A stretch of 64,000 nt of DNA from Manis javanica (GCF_040802235.1 NC_133156.1:116404173-116468172), one strand, 5' to 3'; positions 36,901-49,274 are shown, numbered from the stretch's first letter. The notes: generated from the letters alone by a model not told the origin. Translations and numbers: made by a program.

Positions 36901-37756
36901 AATCTCTCTCCATGTGATAAGTTCCCTGAGAACCCAAAGTCCTGGACACTCACTATGTGTGCGTGACTTACCACAGGCGATCTGCTGCTGAGGTAGGAGC
37001 ATCAGGTACCAGTGCTCAGTGTTTGAGGTACATTCTGTATTTCTACTAAGAAAATTGATGGAAGGAACCTGCAGTAAGACAAATCTTAATTGTATGACTA
37101 AATTGTATTTCAGGGGTCCAAACAGTCCAACTGGGAGCACTTGGATTGGGTGTGAGGAGTAGGTTCTTGCATTCAGTGATGGAAATCAACATTCAACCTT
37201 TCTACTGTATCCTTTAAATCTAAAGATTTTTTTTAAGCCTCAAAAAGAATCTTTCATGATGCTGCTCTTTTTCATGATAAAACCCATGAGGAACAATCTT
37301 TAACTGGTGTTTTGAGTGGCTCCTACATTCACATTAGCAGCATCGCCTTTGGCACCTCTCGATTCCCGAGCCCATCAATCTGCCACAGGTTGGACGTCTT
37401 GGGCAAGAATCCATTCATGTCAACCTAATTTGAAAAAAAAAGGCACCTGCTGTCCTGCCCTGTAAATTACCCACCCAGGGGGCTCCTCTCTCTTCTGGTA
37501 ACCTCTGGAGGCAAGCTAGTTTTTCGAAGTAGAAAACAGCCTTTTGTCAATAAAATGAAATAAACATACATAAGAAAAGAGTTGTTACCTCTTAATGACT
37601 CGAGCTGTAAAGTAAATAGGTAGATATATATACACAAATAGCTGCTATTGAGAAGATGCCTAAGTAGCTAGGTAGTATGGAAATGGGAAATCTGAAAATT
37701 TATTGAAATATACTACATAATCTCAATTAACTAACTGTGCTGGTCTTTGCTTAATA
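36901..37756. other. Unassigned sequence
   Basis: No gene or repeat recognised. The 80-codon frame at 36898-37140 is domain-free. Confidence 0.35.
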
Positions 37757-38005
37757 ATAATTATATCAATAATAATTGTTAGCTCATATATTATATACTA
37801 TGTGGTAGGCACTCTTCTAGGTGCTTTATGTGTATTAGGCATGTAATCCTTACAAGAACTCTGGGAGGCAGGTTCTAATATCTCAATTTTACAGAAAATT
37901 GATGAAAGCTTAAATCAGCACAGAGACGTCAGGCAACTCGATCCAACTGGCTGCAATCCCAGGCTGAAGGGCTCCAGTCTCAGGCATCTTAATCACTACA
38001 GTGGG
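37757..38005 (-). repeat. MIR SINE
   Basis: TGTGGTAGGCACTCTTCTAG, a GGTTCTAATATCTCAATTTTACAG core and GGCTGCAATCCCAGGCTG..., ending TTAATCACTAC, make a nearly complete reverse MIR. Confidence 0.8.
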
Positions 38006-38214
38006 CTATACAATTATTTCCAGAATGTTTTGACAACAACGAAGTAATTTTTTTATGTCTAGGACTTAATACATGGCATCAGACACATAAGACATTGAGA
38101 AAGATGCTTTCACTTTACTATCTCTCTTCCAACATCACCACAACTCACATAATCTTATTCCTTTAATCTCTTCATTATCATCTCCACATCTTACTGGGGC
38201 TCTCGGTCTGGGAG

Positions 38215-38350
38215 TTCATTTATTAACTGAATGGAGATCAATATTTGTTCATTTATATATTAAGTGAGCCCCTACTAGATGATGAACACTGTTCTAGTTG
38301 CAGGGAATGTGATGATGAGTAGAGAGTGTTTCTGCACTCAAGGGTCTTAA
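38215..38350 (-). repeat. L2/MIR-type reverse fragment
   Basis: GAGCCCCTACTAGATGATGA then ACACTGTTCTAGTTGCAGGG and TGCACTCAAGGGTCTTA follow the reverse 3' region of mammal-wide LINE/SINE repeats. Confidence 0.55.
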
Positions 38351-38639
38351 AATAACTCCTGAGTCTACTTATATTTACTATCCTTTCTTCTCTCAACTTC
38401 CTTAAGAGACATTAAAATTATATAAAGCAATAATTATAATATGTTGCTGAACTTTTATTATATAGTGATAAAACAATGATAAAAATAATACTACAATAAG
38501 GGGAGGAAGAAATGGAGCTATAAAGGAATAAAGTCTCTAGTTCTCATGGAATTAAGTTTGTGTAAATCTTAACTAGGTTCTGATAAGTTTAAATGTATAT
38601 TTTATGCCTTAGACCAACCACTCAGACAATAAGTAGAAA

Positions 38640-39759
38640 TATATAGTTAAAAAATAAAGGGCTATCCACAGGCAGAAGAATGAAGTTAGATCTCTACCTC
38701 ACACCATAAACAAAGTTAACTCAAAATGCATCAAAGACTCAAATGTCAGAGCTAAACGTACAAAGCTCTTAGAAGAAGACATAGACATGAATTGTCATGA
38801 CCTTGGTCTAGGCAATAATTTCTTAGATGTAACGTCAAAAGTATAAGTAACAAAAGAAAAATAGATAAATTGGACATTATCAATTTAAAAATCTTTTTGC
38901 TTCAAAGGAACTATCAAGAAAATAAAAAGACAACATACAGAATGGGGAGAAAGATTTGCAAATTATATATATGATAAGAGACTTATATCTGGGATGTATA
39001 AATAAAACACCTCAATAATAAAAAGATAAGTGACCCAAATAAAAAATGGGCAAAGATCTGAACAGACATTTCTGCAAAGAAGATGTACAAATGGCCAATA
39101 AGCACATGAAAAGTTACTCAACATAATAGCCATAAGGGAATGCAAAACCACAGTGAGACACAGTTCAAAGCATAGAATCAAGAAGACAGAGTATAACAAG
39201 TGTTAGTGAGGATGTGGAGATACTAGAACCCTCCTATACCACTGGTGGTAATGTAAAATGGTGCAGCACATTGAAGAACAATCTGTCAATTTTAAAAACA
39301 ATTGAATATAATTGCCACATAACTCAGCAATTCCACTCCTAGAAATGTACCTAAGAGAAATGAAAACATATGTCCACACAAAAACCTGTATATGAATGTT
39401 CATAGCAGCATAATTCATAATAGCTAAAAGGAAGAAACAACCCAGCTATCCATCAACTGATGAATGCATAAATAAAATATGGTATATCCATATAATGGAA
39501 TCTTATTCATCAATTAAAATAAATGAAGTACTGATGATATATGCTATGACACTGAAAACATTAGGCTAAGTGACAGAAAGCAGTCACTAAGGACCATATT
39601 AAGTATGACTCCATTTATATGAAATGCTCAGAACAGGCAAATCTAAAGAAACAGAAAGTAGATTGATGGTTGACTAGGGTTTGGGGGGAAGAACTGGGAA
39701 TGTTGGCTAAGCAGTGCAATATTTCTCCTCAGAGTAATGAGAATATTCAAAAATTGATT
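38640..39759 (+). repeat. Old L1, 5' part of a copy interrupted in its 3' UTR
   Basis: Sense L1 ORF2 end and 3' UTR: CTCAAAATGCATCAAAGACT, AAACAGTTGAATATAATTGCC-like text, GCAATTCCACTCCTAGAAAT, ATCCATATAATGGAATCTTA and, last, GAATATTCAAAAATTGATT. The 3' UTR breaks off at 39759 and resumes at about 40166. Confidence 0.75.
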
Positions 39760-40165
39760 CGTGTTCTTTAATGGATTTACGTCATTATTCACTAGGCTGC
39801 CTTCAGAAGGAAGGCCAGTTTGATTTTGATGTATTTTCTTTTCATATAAAGTCCAGAATGACTGCTTATACACATATGATTTTTGAATTTGCTGCCTCCC
39901 AAGAGGTTTTTCTGTTTCCCATCAAGATGACTATCTGTTTGATTAAAAAAAGCAACTTAATCTCTGATCCTGGTATAAACGTTGGAAGAAATGTAAATAA
40001 TTTTTGTTACCATTTCTTTCCTGAGTGCATTCTAAATGTAAAGATGCTGTGTCTTATATGGACTACTGTGCTCTTTTCTGAAGCCCTTAGGAACGGTTTT
40101 CTGTGAGGTGAGTTGAGGGAATGTCCCTTATGAAAGCTGGGTGGGGAGTTTGTCTCTGGCTTCTT
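39760..40165 (+). repeat. Inverted duplication copy A (inserted in an old L1)
   Basis: About 400 bp that is not L1 sits in the L1 3' UTR. L1 text stops at ...AAAAATTGATT and resumes with GTGGTGATG. The inserted block matches the reverse complement of 40990-41388 at about 96% (12 differences over the 336-bp reading frame, no indels). It holds a 111-codon frame at 39771-40106 (starts MDLRHYSLGCLQ, ends SEALRNGFL). I see no terminal inverted repeats, poly(A) or convincing target duplication, so transposition is not indicated. I do not recognise the predicted protein. Confidence 0.85.
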
Positions 40166-40285
40166 GTGGTGATGTATGCACAACTCTGTGAATACACTCA
40201 AAGCCATTGAATTATATACTTTAAATGACTAAATTTTGTATGTTATTTCAATTATATTTCAATAAAGCTATTAAAATGAACTTAA
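40166..40285 (+). repeat. Old L1 3' UTR end, continuation
   Basis: GCACAACTCTGTGAATACAC, then CATTGAATTATATACTTTAA and a CAATAAAGCTATTAAAA end complete the L1 begun at 38640. Confidence 0.75.
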
Positions 40286-40989
40286 AATAAAGGAATTAAA
40301 ATATTATACTAGAAAATATTCACTCAATGTAAACTACCTCGCCAGCTGCTTCCAAAGCTTTTCCCTATTACCCTGATCATATTTTTTGGATTAAATATAA
40401 CCTCCAATTCCAGACCATTCATCCTTCCTTTCTGTATTCACATCTCTGCCCATATCTTCCATTCCCTTCCACAGTCTTAACAACTATCTCCCCATTCAGA
40501 TTTATTTAGGTCTTGCCCACTGGTCTTTGCTGAAACTGTCCAAAAAATGGCTAGAACAAAGAATCACATAGTCATGGACTGTTAGAAATGGAAGACACTT
40601 CTGCACTATACTCCTCCCACCTCTTCACTTAGGGATCAGGGGACCGAGGCCCAGAGAAGTCACTTAACTGGTCCCTGGTGCCCAAGATACTCTGGACTTG
40701 CTCACTCCTCCAGAAGCCTTCCTTCATTAAGTGCCAGCATTTCCTCGTCTTTCTACCTAATCTTGGATACCTTTCTTTACTGCATTACTGAAAGGTGTCA
40801 AACCGATCTGAAAGGCATTGATCTGGAGACATCATTCCCATGTAAACTCCAGTCCTGCATCCCAGAGGGAAGAAAGAAAGCAGCCCTTGTGTCTCCATGG
40901 CCAGTGCACCTCATGTCTCTGCTGCTGTGGCTTTTCCTTCTCCTGTTGTCACAAAACTCCAAATTCACAAGAGGCTGGCTTAGGGCCAG
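40286..40989. other. Spacer between the inverted copies
   Basis: It contains an ancient mammal-wide repeat remnant at about 40560-40690 (GTTAGAAATGGAAGACACTT, then GGGGACCGAGGCCCAGAGA). The rest is unique. Frames of 99 and 67 codons overlap here and show no domain. Confidence 0.45.
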
Positions 40990-41388
40990 TCAGGGGCAAA
41001 CTCCCCACCCAGCTTTCTTAAGGGACATTCCCTCAACTCACGTCACAGAAAACCGTTCCTAAGGGCTTCAGAAAAGAGCACAGTAGTCCATATAAGACAC
41101 AGCATCTTTACATTTAAAATGCACTCAGGAAAGAAATGGTAACCAAAGGTATTTACATTTCTTCCTAGGTTTATACCAGGATCAGAGATTATGTTGCTTT
41201 TTTTAATTAAACAGATAGTCATCTTGATGGGAAACAGAAAAACCTCTTGGGAGGCAGCAAATTCAAAAATCATACATGCATAAGCAGTCATTCTGGACTT
41301 TATATGAAAAGAAAATACATCAAAATCAAACTGGCCTTCCTTCTGAAGGCAGCCTAGTGAATAATGACATAAATCCATTAAAGAACAT
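40990..41388 (-). repeat. Inverted duplication copy B
   Basis: This is the partner of copy A, in opposite orientation 0.83 kb away. Its minus strand carries an equally open 111-codon frame at 41378-41043 (starts MDLCHYSLGCLQ, ends SEALRNGFL). The frame differs from copy A at seven residues and has no stop or indel. Flanks on both sides look unique rather than L1. This suggests B is the original locus and A the derived copy. The outer edge abuts a perfect TGACGTCA at 41395-41402. Confidence 0.85.
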
Positions 41389-41394
41389 GAGTCA

Positions 41395-41402
41395 TGACGT
41401 CA
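41395..41402. promoter_or_regulatory. CRE-like palindrome TGACGTCA
   Basis: A perfect 8-bp CREB/ATF consensus at the outer edge of inverted copy B. Function is not shown by sequence alone. Confidence 0.35.
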
Positions 41403-43589
41403 GAGATCACACAGCCCTGCCTGGCTTGGAAAAGCAAAATAGCTTGCTCTCTGAAAGGACAGGAAGGGCCTGCCTGTGTCTGGCTGCGTCCTTACTGCTC
41501 CAGAACTACAGGGTACAGACTTCTGCACAGACCTACGTGACTGAGGAAGAGAAAGGCACATGTGATTAGAGATGCTTTCTTCCCCAGAGCGGAACCATTT
41601 GGGGGCTGACTGAAGAAGTGATTACACCACGTAGGAGAGGCAGCTTAAGTGTTGCCCACCAGGGAGCCGGGAGACTTCCAGAGCCAGTTCTGAGAATTAC
41701 TCACTGTTCATGGTGCTTACTAAATGACCCGGTATTTCTAGCTGAAAAATTTCCCCAAGGAGGCAAATAAAAATAGATAATGAACATCTCTCATCTCACA
41801 GGGCAGCTCATGAGGAAACCCTGCGCTCTAGAGACTAGGCATTGCTGAACTGTTCCAGGAACCTCATGGTTGCTGCCCCACCCACCTCCTATCCCTACAG
41901 TTATGTGCCATTCCTAAAATTGGCACTAGACTAATACAGGGGTGGGGGGAGTGTGGGCTGAGATGCATACTTCTGAATCTTTTCATGTTCCCTCGTGAAA
42001 AGAGAGCTTTATGGTAAAAGTCACTTTTCATTTAAGTGGAGATCTATGCATCTATAAGGGAAGACAGCTGCAAAGTGCAGGAGAAGTTCTGGGTGCACCA
42101 GCACCGGCGTTGACAGACAGGACAGAGGGAGGTGAAATGGTGGTGAGGAGGACACCTCGAGCTCTCTCGGTTTACCCTGAGAGCTTCTCTATGCTTTGTT
42201 GACTATTTACCATTACAACAGAGATTTTCTTGGTATGAGGGCTAAAAGGATACATTTCTCTCCACTGATACCTGGGGAATATGACCTGACTCTGATGACC
42301 ACGTATGTAAAAGTGAGTCATCCCTGATGTCATAAACTGGCCCATCCACCTGACATGGTCGGGTCTAGCCTCCAAAGCTGGGGTTTTCCAAAGTGCTGAC
42401 TCCAGAAATAGGATAACTTAGAAATGAAATCTGGCACAATGTAAGTCAAATAGTTAAAATGGTGACATAGTTACCAATTGACTACAGAAATACTCCAAAG
42501 CAGAATGGATGCTGAAATACTGGATGAAAATAAATGGCACTTATGGGTGCCCATATCCTACACTGGACCTGCAAGCACACAGAGAGGGAGCTAAAGCTCT
42601 ATTTGAGAATAACCTGGTCTACACTCTAAATTTATTTTTATTTGTTTCTCTTGAATTTAGGGCTTTGGGAGTCCTGAAGAAAAAGATAATGAACACTAGG
42701 CTCAGGCTCATGGGGAAAATTATCTTCCTAACTGAGTCCTTGATGCTTCAGAATATTCAGGAACAATCCCAAAGATATATTTAGCTGCTGCTTGGGGCCT
42801 TGTTCCCAGATTTGGGTGCTGGGAGTGGGTTAATTCTGCATCACACTGGGATAAAGCAGTGTCTCCATCAGGCTGCATCTTCTCCTTTTGTTGCACAGCC
42901 ACAGTCCCAGAGTAAGTAAGGGGATCTGGCAGCTGAATCTGGACTTGAGGAATTTCACATCTATGAGGGATTTGCTTTGGGGCTCTCAGATGAGCATATT
43001 TAAAAATACCCACTGAACCCTGGACTAAGTGCAAAGGATAGAAGGATGGCAGGACTCTGCAGGGGGAGCAGATGTTGGAGGCGTGCCTGTCTGGCAGGGG
43101 CCTCTAATAAATGTTAGAAATGATGAATAGTGAAAGTTTAAAGGGTCAGCTAAGACAGAAATCAGGTGCCACCCCATGCTTCAGTTTCCCCCTCACCCAG
43201 GCCTGTTGAGCCACTCTCTGCACCCCAATCCTTTTACCCATCATGTGACCACGCCCCTGCTGGCCAGGGCTGGATTCCACAATGAGTACAGACACATATG
43301 CTCTAGGGCACCAGAGACCAAGGGCACAAGACAGGATGTAATCAAAATCTAAATCAGCTTGATATTTGACATATTTTTTCAATGCATCTAAGCAGTCCTC
43401 ACAAGAAAAACCAGAACTTGGGTTTTATTAGATTTCTTTTATGGTTAGCTTTGCTTAAGTTCTGAATTACATGTGGGGGATGATGAGGAGTGATGGCCTC
43501 TGAAGGTCTTAATCCCACCCAGTACCTGGTTGGCTGAACCATCCTTCTAACAGGACTTACTACTTCCTGTCTTGCCCAGTTCAGTTTTA
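41403..43589. other. Unassigned sequence
   Basis: No gene or named repeat seen. Overlapping frames of 60-104 codons on both strands lack domains. Confidence 0.35.
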
Positions 43590-44048
43590 TTCTCCAGGAA
43601 ACCACCTGCAGGGTCTTTCTAAAATTTAGCTATTACTGCCCTGCTTAAAAATCCTTCATTAAAATGACTGTAGGATAGAATTCAATCTCCACTGTGTGGT
43701 CTAGAAAGCTCTTCAAGTTCTGATGCTTGGTTTTATTTCTAGCTCATTTCTCATCTCCTCTGCTGTCACTCACCCTGCTTCCTAGGGCCCAATGGGGTTC
43801 AGGATATGCTTCCCCAAATATGGTATCTTGGTATGCTGAATGTTTTCAGCAAGAAGATCACACTCACTTCCTTTCCCCCTCACCCTTCTTCTTCAAAATG
43901 TGTTATAAAACCCTCAGGTTAGAGGTGCCCTCCCTACACCTGGAAGAAAGGACCATCCTCACCTCCAAAGGCAAAGGAATGTCAAAAAGAATGCTAACAA
44001 ACATGCCTGACTCAGTTTCCCCAAATTTACTATACTTACTTCATACAG
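43590..44048 (+). repeat. L2 LINE, 5' part of an interrupted region
   Basis: ACTGCCCTGCTTAAAAATCC, AGGATAGAATTCAATCTCC and TTCTCATCTCCTCTGCTG are L2-like up to about 43800. The rest to 44048 is weaker. The 152-codon frame at 43727-44185 runs out of the L2 into the Tigger-type element and is not a gene. Confidence 0.55.
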
Positions 44049-44492
44049 TTATTGCCCCTTATCCAGAGAGGATACATTCTAAGAGCCCCAGTGGATGCTT
44101 GAAACCATGGGTAGCACTGAACACTGTATGTATTGCTTTTTCCTATAAGCACATACCTTTATACACACATAACTTTATACTATGATAGTTTATTAATTAG
44201 GTACAACAAGAGCTTAACAATAATACTAAAATAGAACAATTATAACAATATACAATTAATAAAAGTTATATGAATGGGGGCTTTCTCCTCTCAAAATACC
44301 TTACACTATGCTCCCCCTTCTTCTTGTGATAAAATGTTTATGTAATGAGATGAAGTGAGGTGAATGATAGGCATTGTGATGTGACATTAGGCTACTACTG
44401 ACCTTTAATGTTATGTCAGAAGGAGAAGCGTCTGCTTCTAGGGAGTTGTTGATGGAAACCACAGGAAGTGAACCACAGATAAGGGAGACACC
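44049..44492. mobile_element. Tigger/pogo-type MITE
   Basis: The terminal inverted repeats read TTGCCCCTTATCCAGAG at the left and CACAGATAAGGGAGACA at the right. The inside (CCCCAGTGGATGCTTGAAAC, ACAACAAGAGCTTAACAATA) matches a common non-autonomous mariner/Tigger family I recall. No transposase remains. Confidence 0.7.
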
Positions 44493-44739
44493 GCGCTCCG
44501 CAACCTACCATATTCCTCCACGACTGTCCACTCTTCATCAAACCTAGCATAAAAGACTCAGTTCTAACTGTTTCACTGGGTCTTCATTTCCTTATAAAGG
44601 TCCCAATGTCACGTAAAACTTATATTAAAATAAATGTGTGTGTGTTGTTCCTGTTGATCTTTTTTAGTTTAATTTTCATACCCAGCCAGGGATTCTAAAA
44701 GGAAAACTTTTCATCCCCTACAACCCTATATTTGAAACA

Positions 44740-45095
44740 TACCAAAAAAGTTAAGGTCCCATAACCATCCCATGCTGCTTCATGCTTCTATGCCTTTGTC
44801 CATGACACTATGCCCGTGTTGTTTTCTTCAACCCATTCCCCACTGAACCTTCACAATTCTATCCTTCTGTAAAATCTTCCTTCACTTCTAATCTGTGGTG
44901 CTCCCAGAGTATTTCATACACACTTCTGTGGCTATCTCTCTCCTGTGGTGTCATTGTTCGCATGTGCATCTCTGCCTACCTGTCTGGACAATGAGGGTAC
45001 AGAAGGCAGGGAGGAGGTTCTGTTCATCTCTGTCCCTAAGCCGTGGGACATCACAGGTACTCAATACACATTCATAGAATGGATGAATGAATAAA
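44740..45095 (+). repeat. L2 LINE 3' fragment
   Basis: CTTCATGCTTCTATGCCTTT, TGTCTGGACAATGAGGGTAC and ACAGGTACTCAATACACATT with a GAATGGATGAATGAATA tail form an L2 3' end. It may be the continuation of the L2 at 43590. Confidence 0.7.
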
Positions 45096-46339
45096 TGAAT
45101 TAAAACAGATTTATTTTGCTGGTAAGCACAAACATTATTTTAAATTCTTGTGTTATAAGAGATTAATTCCATTCCTTTTCTTATTTCAATCATCTAATGT
45201 TTGGAATTCTACTTTTCATCCAAATTTAGCTTGAATTCTCTTCTCTCCTCTTTCTGATACTCCAAGCAGAATTAATCTCCTTTTCTGGTATTTCTCTGAA
45301 CTTTGTGCTTTCCTTCAACATCTTCAGATCCCATCTGGTGTTTGAGTTACTTGTGTACATATTTGTTCTCCCTATTGGAATATGGGTTTCTATGGGGCAG
45401 GTCCTTGATCTTACTGATTTTAGGATTCTGGACACCCGGAATCCAGGAAGAATCCGTAAATGCTGGCTGAATTGACTTGAATGGTACAGACATTTTAAAA
45501 GGTAATGCAGATCTCAGCAGATTTAGAAATAGATGTTTCTTCTCCAGCTGAAACAAAACACTACAAATACTATTCTACAATGAAGAAGAAAAGGCAAAAA
45601 ATTTTAAAAACAACCGAACAAAAAACTAAAACTCTTTCAAGTGTTGTTTCTTGAAACAAGGGCAGGTTTATTATAAATTCCTCTAACCAGAGCACATATT
45701 ATAAATTCCTCTAACCAGAGCTGGAAAATTTCTGAAATACTGTGCTGAGATGCCCCACTGCTTTTATATAATGTTCTAAGGTTCCCAGGAAGGCACACCT
45801 CAAACGTGGGTAGACAGTCTTAAGAAGACTCTTTGAGTTGGAGGCATCAGAATGTTTACAGACCAGCATTTGCTCCAGCCCACAGACAATAAAAACAACC
45901 CGATTATGGCTTCCCTTTGCAAGGCTACCGAGGCTAGAATGATCACAGTAAGAGTGAAAAAGGCTCAATTTCCCTCCCTTTTTATTTTTAGGGTGTGATA
46001 TGTTAATAGCCTCCAGCAGAATTTGGTTTATTTTAAAACAGGAGAAATCACCCTGCTTTATTTTCAAGACCTTCTCTGTACTTTTCAGTCCCTCCAAAAC
46101 AGTTCTGCAAATATACACACCCACGCACTTGTCTCTGCCCCTCTCCCTACTCGTTGCCTTCTCTGTTTACACTTACTTCCCCAGGGAAGCAAAACCAACA
46201 CCAATTAGCAGTGACTTAAATCCTGACACTGGGACACTAAAGGAGCAGTGTTTACACAGATTCCGAGGCCTCCCTCAGCCCTTCCCTCAAGCTCAAAGAC
46301 TCCCAGTTAAATATTCTTTGCAGATCTGAATCAAATATG
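45096..46339. other. Unassigned sequence with a small tandem duplication
   Basis: A 23-bp unit (TTATAAATTCCTCTAACCAG plus AGC) occurs at 45671-45693 and again, unchanged, at 45699-45721. Otherwise no gene or named repeat. The 137-codon minus frame 45711-46124 is domain-free and overlaps opposite-strand frames. Confidence 0.5.
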
Positions 46340-46715
46340 CAATTTATTCCTAAATTTTACCTTCTCTGTCATACAGTGTCCTTTCCTGCCCAGGTAGCTT
46401 TACAGACCCAGTCTGCCCTGACTAGAACTCACTTGCTTCTTCTAAGACCCTAAAATACCACCTTCTTGGTGTTTTCTTCTCTCTACTCACCCAGACAGTC
46501 GCTCCATCCTCAGTATTCCCACTGAGTTCATATCTTGATACTCTAATATCTTACCTTGATATCTCACATCATACATTCTATCAGTTCATATTCTCATTAT
46601 GTTTGGCCTTTCTAGACTGACCTCTTCTGCTGATTTATCTTATATCCTCTCTATTCCCCAGCATGTAGTCCTAGGATATGGTAGGCACCAAACAAATATT
46701 TGTTAAAAGAAAAAC
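46340..46715 (+). repeat. L2 LINE 3' fragment
   Basis: CTCTATTCCCCAGCATGTAG and ATATGGTAGGCACCAAACAA followed by ATATTTGTTAAAAGA is a diverged L2 end. Confidence 0.65.
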
Positions 46716-46839
46716 AAAATTAAAACGTAATGTATGAAAGGTGTAATATAAACCTATAAGCCACAGACTAATAGCACCTTTTGAAGGACATTTGGAAGCA
46801 GCCATGCTCTTAGTTGGTGTGAACATGGTTTTATTAACA

Positions 46840-47095
46840 TTTCAGTTAGCAGAACAGGACAAGTATACTAAGCATACACCAGAGAGTGTGTTCTCTTACA
46901 TTGTTCATTTAATCATTATAGCAAACCTTGTAAGACAGATAATAGAATTCCCATTGCACTGATGAAATTACCAAAGTTTAGAGAGGTTGAGGAATTTGTT
47001 CAAACTCAAAGAGCTAGGAGCAGCAGGCCAGCACGGGACCCAGGCCTACCTGCTGCCACATGCTGCCTTCACTTGGTGTGCACTGTCATGGACCA
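46840..47095 (-). repeat. MIR SINE
   Basis: TTCATTTAATCATTATAGCA, CCATTGCACTGATGAAATTA and GAGCTAGGAGCAGCAGGCC form a reverse MIR. A 106-codon frame (46962-47282) overlaps it by chance. Confidence 0.7.
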
Positions 47096-47599
47096 TGATG
47101 TTCTAAGGACAGGCCACCATCATGAAACCCAAGCTCGGGCACGGCATGAATCAGAAACAGCAAGGCAGGCAAGAGAAGAGAAAAGAAGATTCTTTTGTGC
47201 TTTGTTTTTTAATAAACCACTGGAACTGATGAACACCAGTGATAGTAAATATGCAAATTATCCTTTATTCCCAACTTTGTAATGGACTTGTTATCCCCAA
47301 TGCAAGTATCTAAATGCCTTGATGAAATTTAGATAACCCTGTGCTATGGATGAAAACCTACAGAGGGAAAGTCCAAAGTGGCTCATGGCTATTATCATTA
47401 TTGCTCAACAAGTCCAAATGCCTCAAGGGAAGTCAGAAATAAATAAGAATACATAGCAATACTTGCTGTACATGTGTACACCACAGAAAAAGCAAACTAA
47501 ACTTTAAGGTGGAACCACAACTCAGGTCATCTTGGGATAGAATACCTGCTGAAAGTTTAATAGACTGTACAAGAAAGTGAAATTATAAGCCAAGTTCAC
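47096..47599. other. Unassigned sequence
   Basis: No gene or named repeat recognised. Confidence 0.35.
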
Positions 47600-48495
47600 T
47601 CCCTAACATAGACACCAAAAATGTAAAATTAAAAATGTAAACTAAATTCAAATCTAGAAGTATATTTATGAAAACATGGCCTAGTAAAATTATAGCAAAT
47701 CTTGTAAGACAGATATTAGAATATAAGCATGGCTTAATGCTAGAAGATCTGTGGACTTAATCTAATACAATAATTGATTAAAGGAGAAAAATAAAAGGAT
47801 ATCTCAGCAGATGCAGAAGTATTTCAAAAACTGTACATTCATTATTAATAAAAATATTAGCAAACTGGGTATAAAGAGGAACTTGTTCAACCAAGTTACA
47901 GCTATCTACCAAAAACCTATAGCAAACACCTTTTTAAATGGCAAAATATTAGAAGCATCCTCTGTAAAGGATGCCTGCTAACACTGATTCTGTTCAATAT
48001 TTATTGGAGTTTGTAGCCAATGAGAGAAGACAAGAACTAAACATTAAAAAAGAGGAAATTAAATTGTTCTTATTTACAGACACAGATTTTAAACAGAAAA
48101 TCCTAAAAACCCTATTTATAAATTATTAGAACTAATAAGTAAGTTTAACAAGTATTCCTGGAGACAAGATTAGTGCAAATTCAATAACATTTGAATTCAT
48201 TAATATCTGGTAATAATAAGGAAATGTAATAATAAAACATATTCCATTCACACAGTAGCAATAAAATTAATGAGATGCCTAATAATAAATCTAACAAAGT
48301 TGTTGAGAAAGATATACATGATAAAAATTATGAAAGCTTATTGAAGAATATAAAACATCTAATAAGTGGAAAAACATACCATGTTTAATAAGGCAATACT
48401 CAATATCATAAATATGCAAACTCTCTCCCAAATGAGTCTATAAACTTAGTGAATTTCAATTGAAATCTCAACATTTTGTTTTTGTGGGTGGGTAT
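47600..48495 (+). repeat. Old L1 ORF2 (RT region) fragment
   Basis: Sense text such as GATATCTCAGCAGATGCAGA, AACCTATAGCAAACACCTTT, ATTATTAGAACTAATAAGT and AACATACCATGTTTAATA is L1 RT DNA with many stops. The catalytic FADD position reads like TDT. Confidence 0.7.
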
Positions 48496-49274
48496 GCTTA
48501 AAATGGTATGTTTAGTCTTCTGTTCTGTAATGCATCCATACCAGCAGACCTGATTCAATTTCATGACATTGGTTGGTACACTGCACTCATCTCCAAATTT
48601 CAGCACTGCAAACATCTTTATACCTTCTAAGAGAGGTATGAGTGGAACTGTTACATATGAGTCATTCATAACAGCCACAGAAGCCTAAACAACTTTCCAG
48701 AAGGCAAGGCGTTCTGGGCATGAAACTGGGAGGAATCTTTTTCAACATCTCCATCAGGGAGCTAAAGCAGGAAGTGCTCAGCAGATGAATCTAAATCTGT
48801 CAGATGAAAAGATGAGGAAATCACAACTACCTGAGGAAGATTTCACAAAAAAACAAATGAGTTTTTAGGAATGGGGGAGATAAATTAGCAGAGGAGATAC
48901 AGATGAGGACTTAATAGGGGAAAAAATTTCCAAGAAACTGCAAATCACATTAAAGGTGGTCAGGGTTGAGATCCTGGAATGGGTCAAGAACAGGATCCTT
49001 TGGTACCCTGAGGACATCAGTCCAGCCACACCATTTCAATGGACAACTTAAATATCAAATACATGGTATGGTTACTCCTAAAAGTGGCACATGACATTGG
49101 AATGCTAAAACCTTTGCTTTTTGATAACATTGTTTCCCAAGGTAAAATCTAAACAGAAATTGGTTGGGATGACTGAATGTGCAAATTACCTAGATTCTAA
49201 ACCTTTCATTTCAGAAATAAAAATGATAGGGAAATAAGGCTGCCAAACCCTGGGGATGTCTTTTCCAAAGAAGG
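48496..49274. other. Unassigned sequence
   Basis: A 90-codon minus frame (48678-48406) runs from here into the L1 fragment. Its upstream half (residues 1-60) does not match a family I know. No other feature is seen. Confidence 0.35.

Noticed and set aside
43727..44185. 152-codon plus-strand frame
   Set aside because: It runs from L2 text into the left end of a Tigger-type MITE. It is a repeat by-product.
48406..48678. 90-codon minus frame
   Set aside because: Half lies antisense to an old L1 fragment and the other half matches nothing I know.
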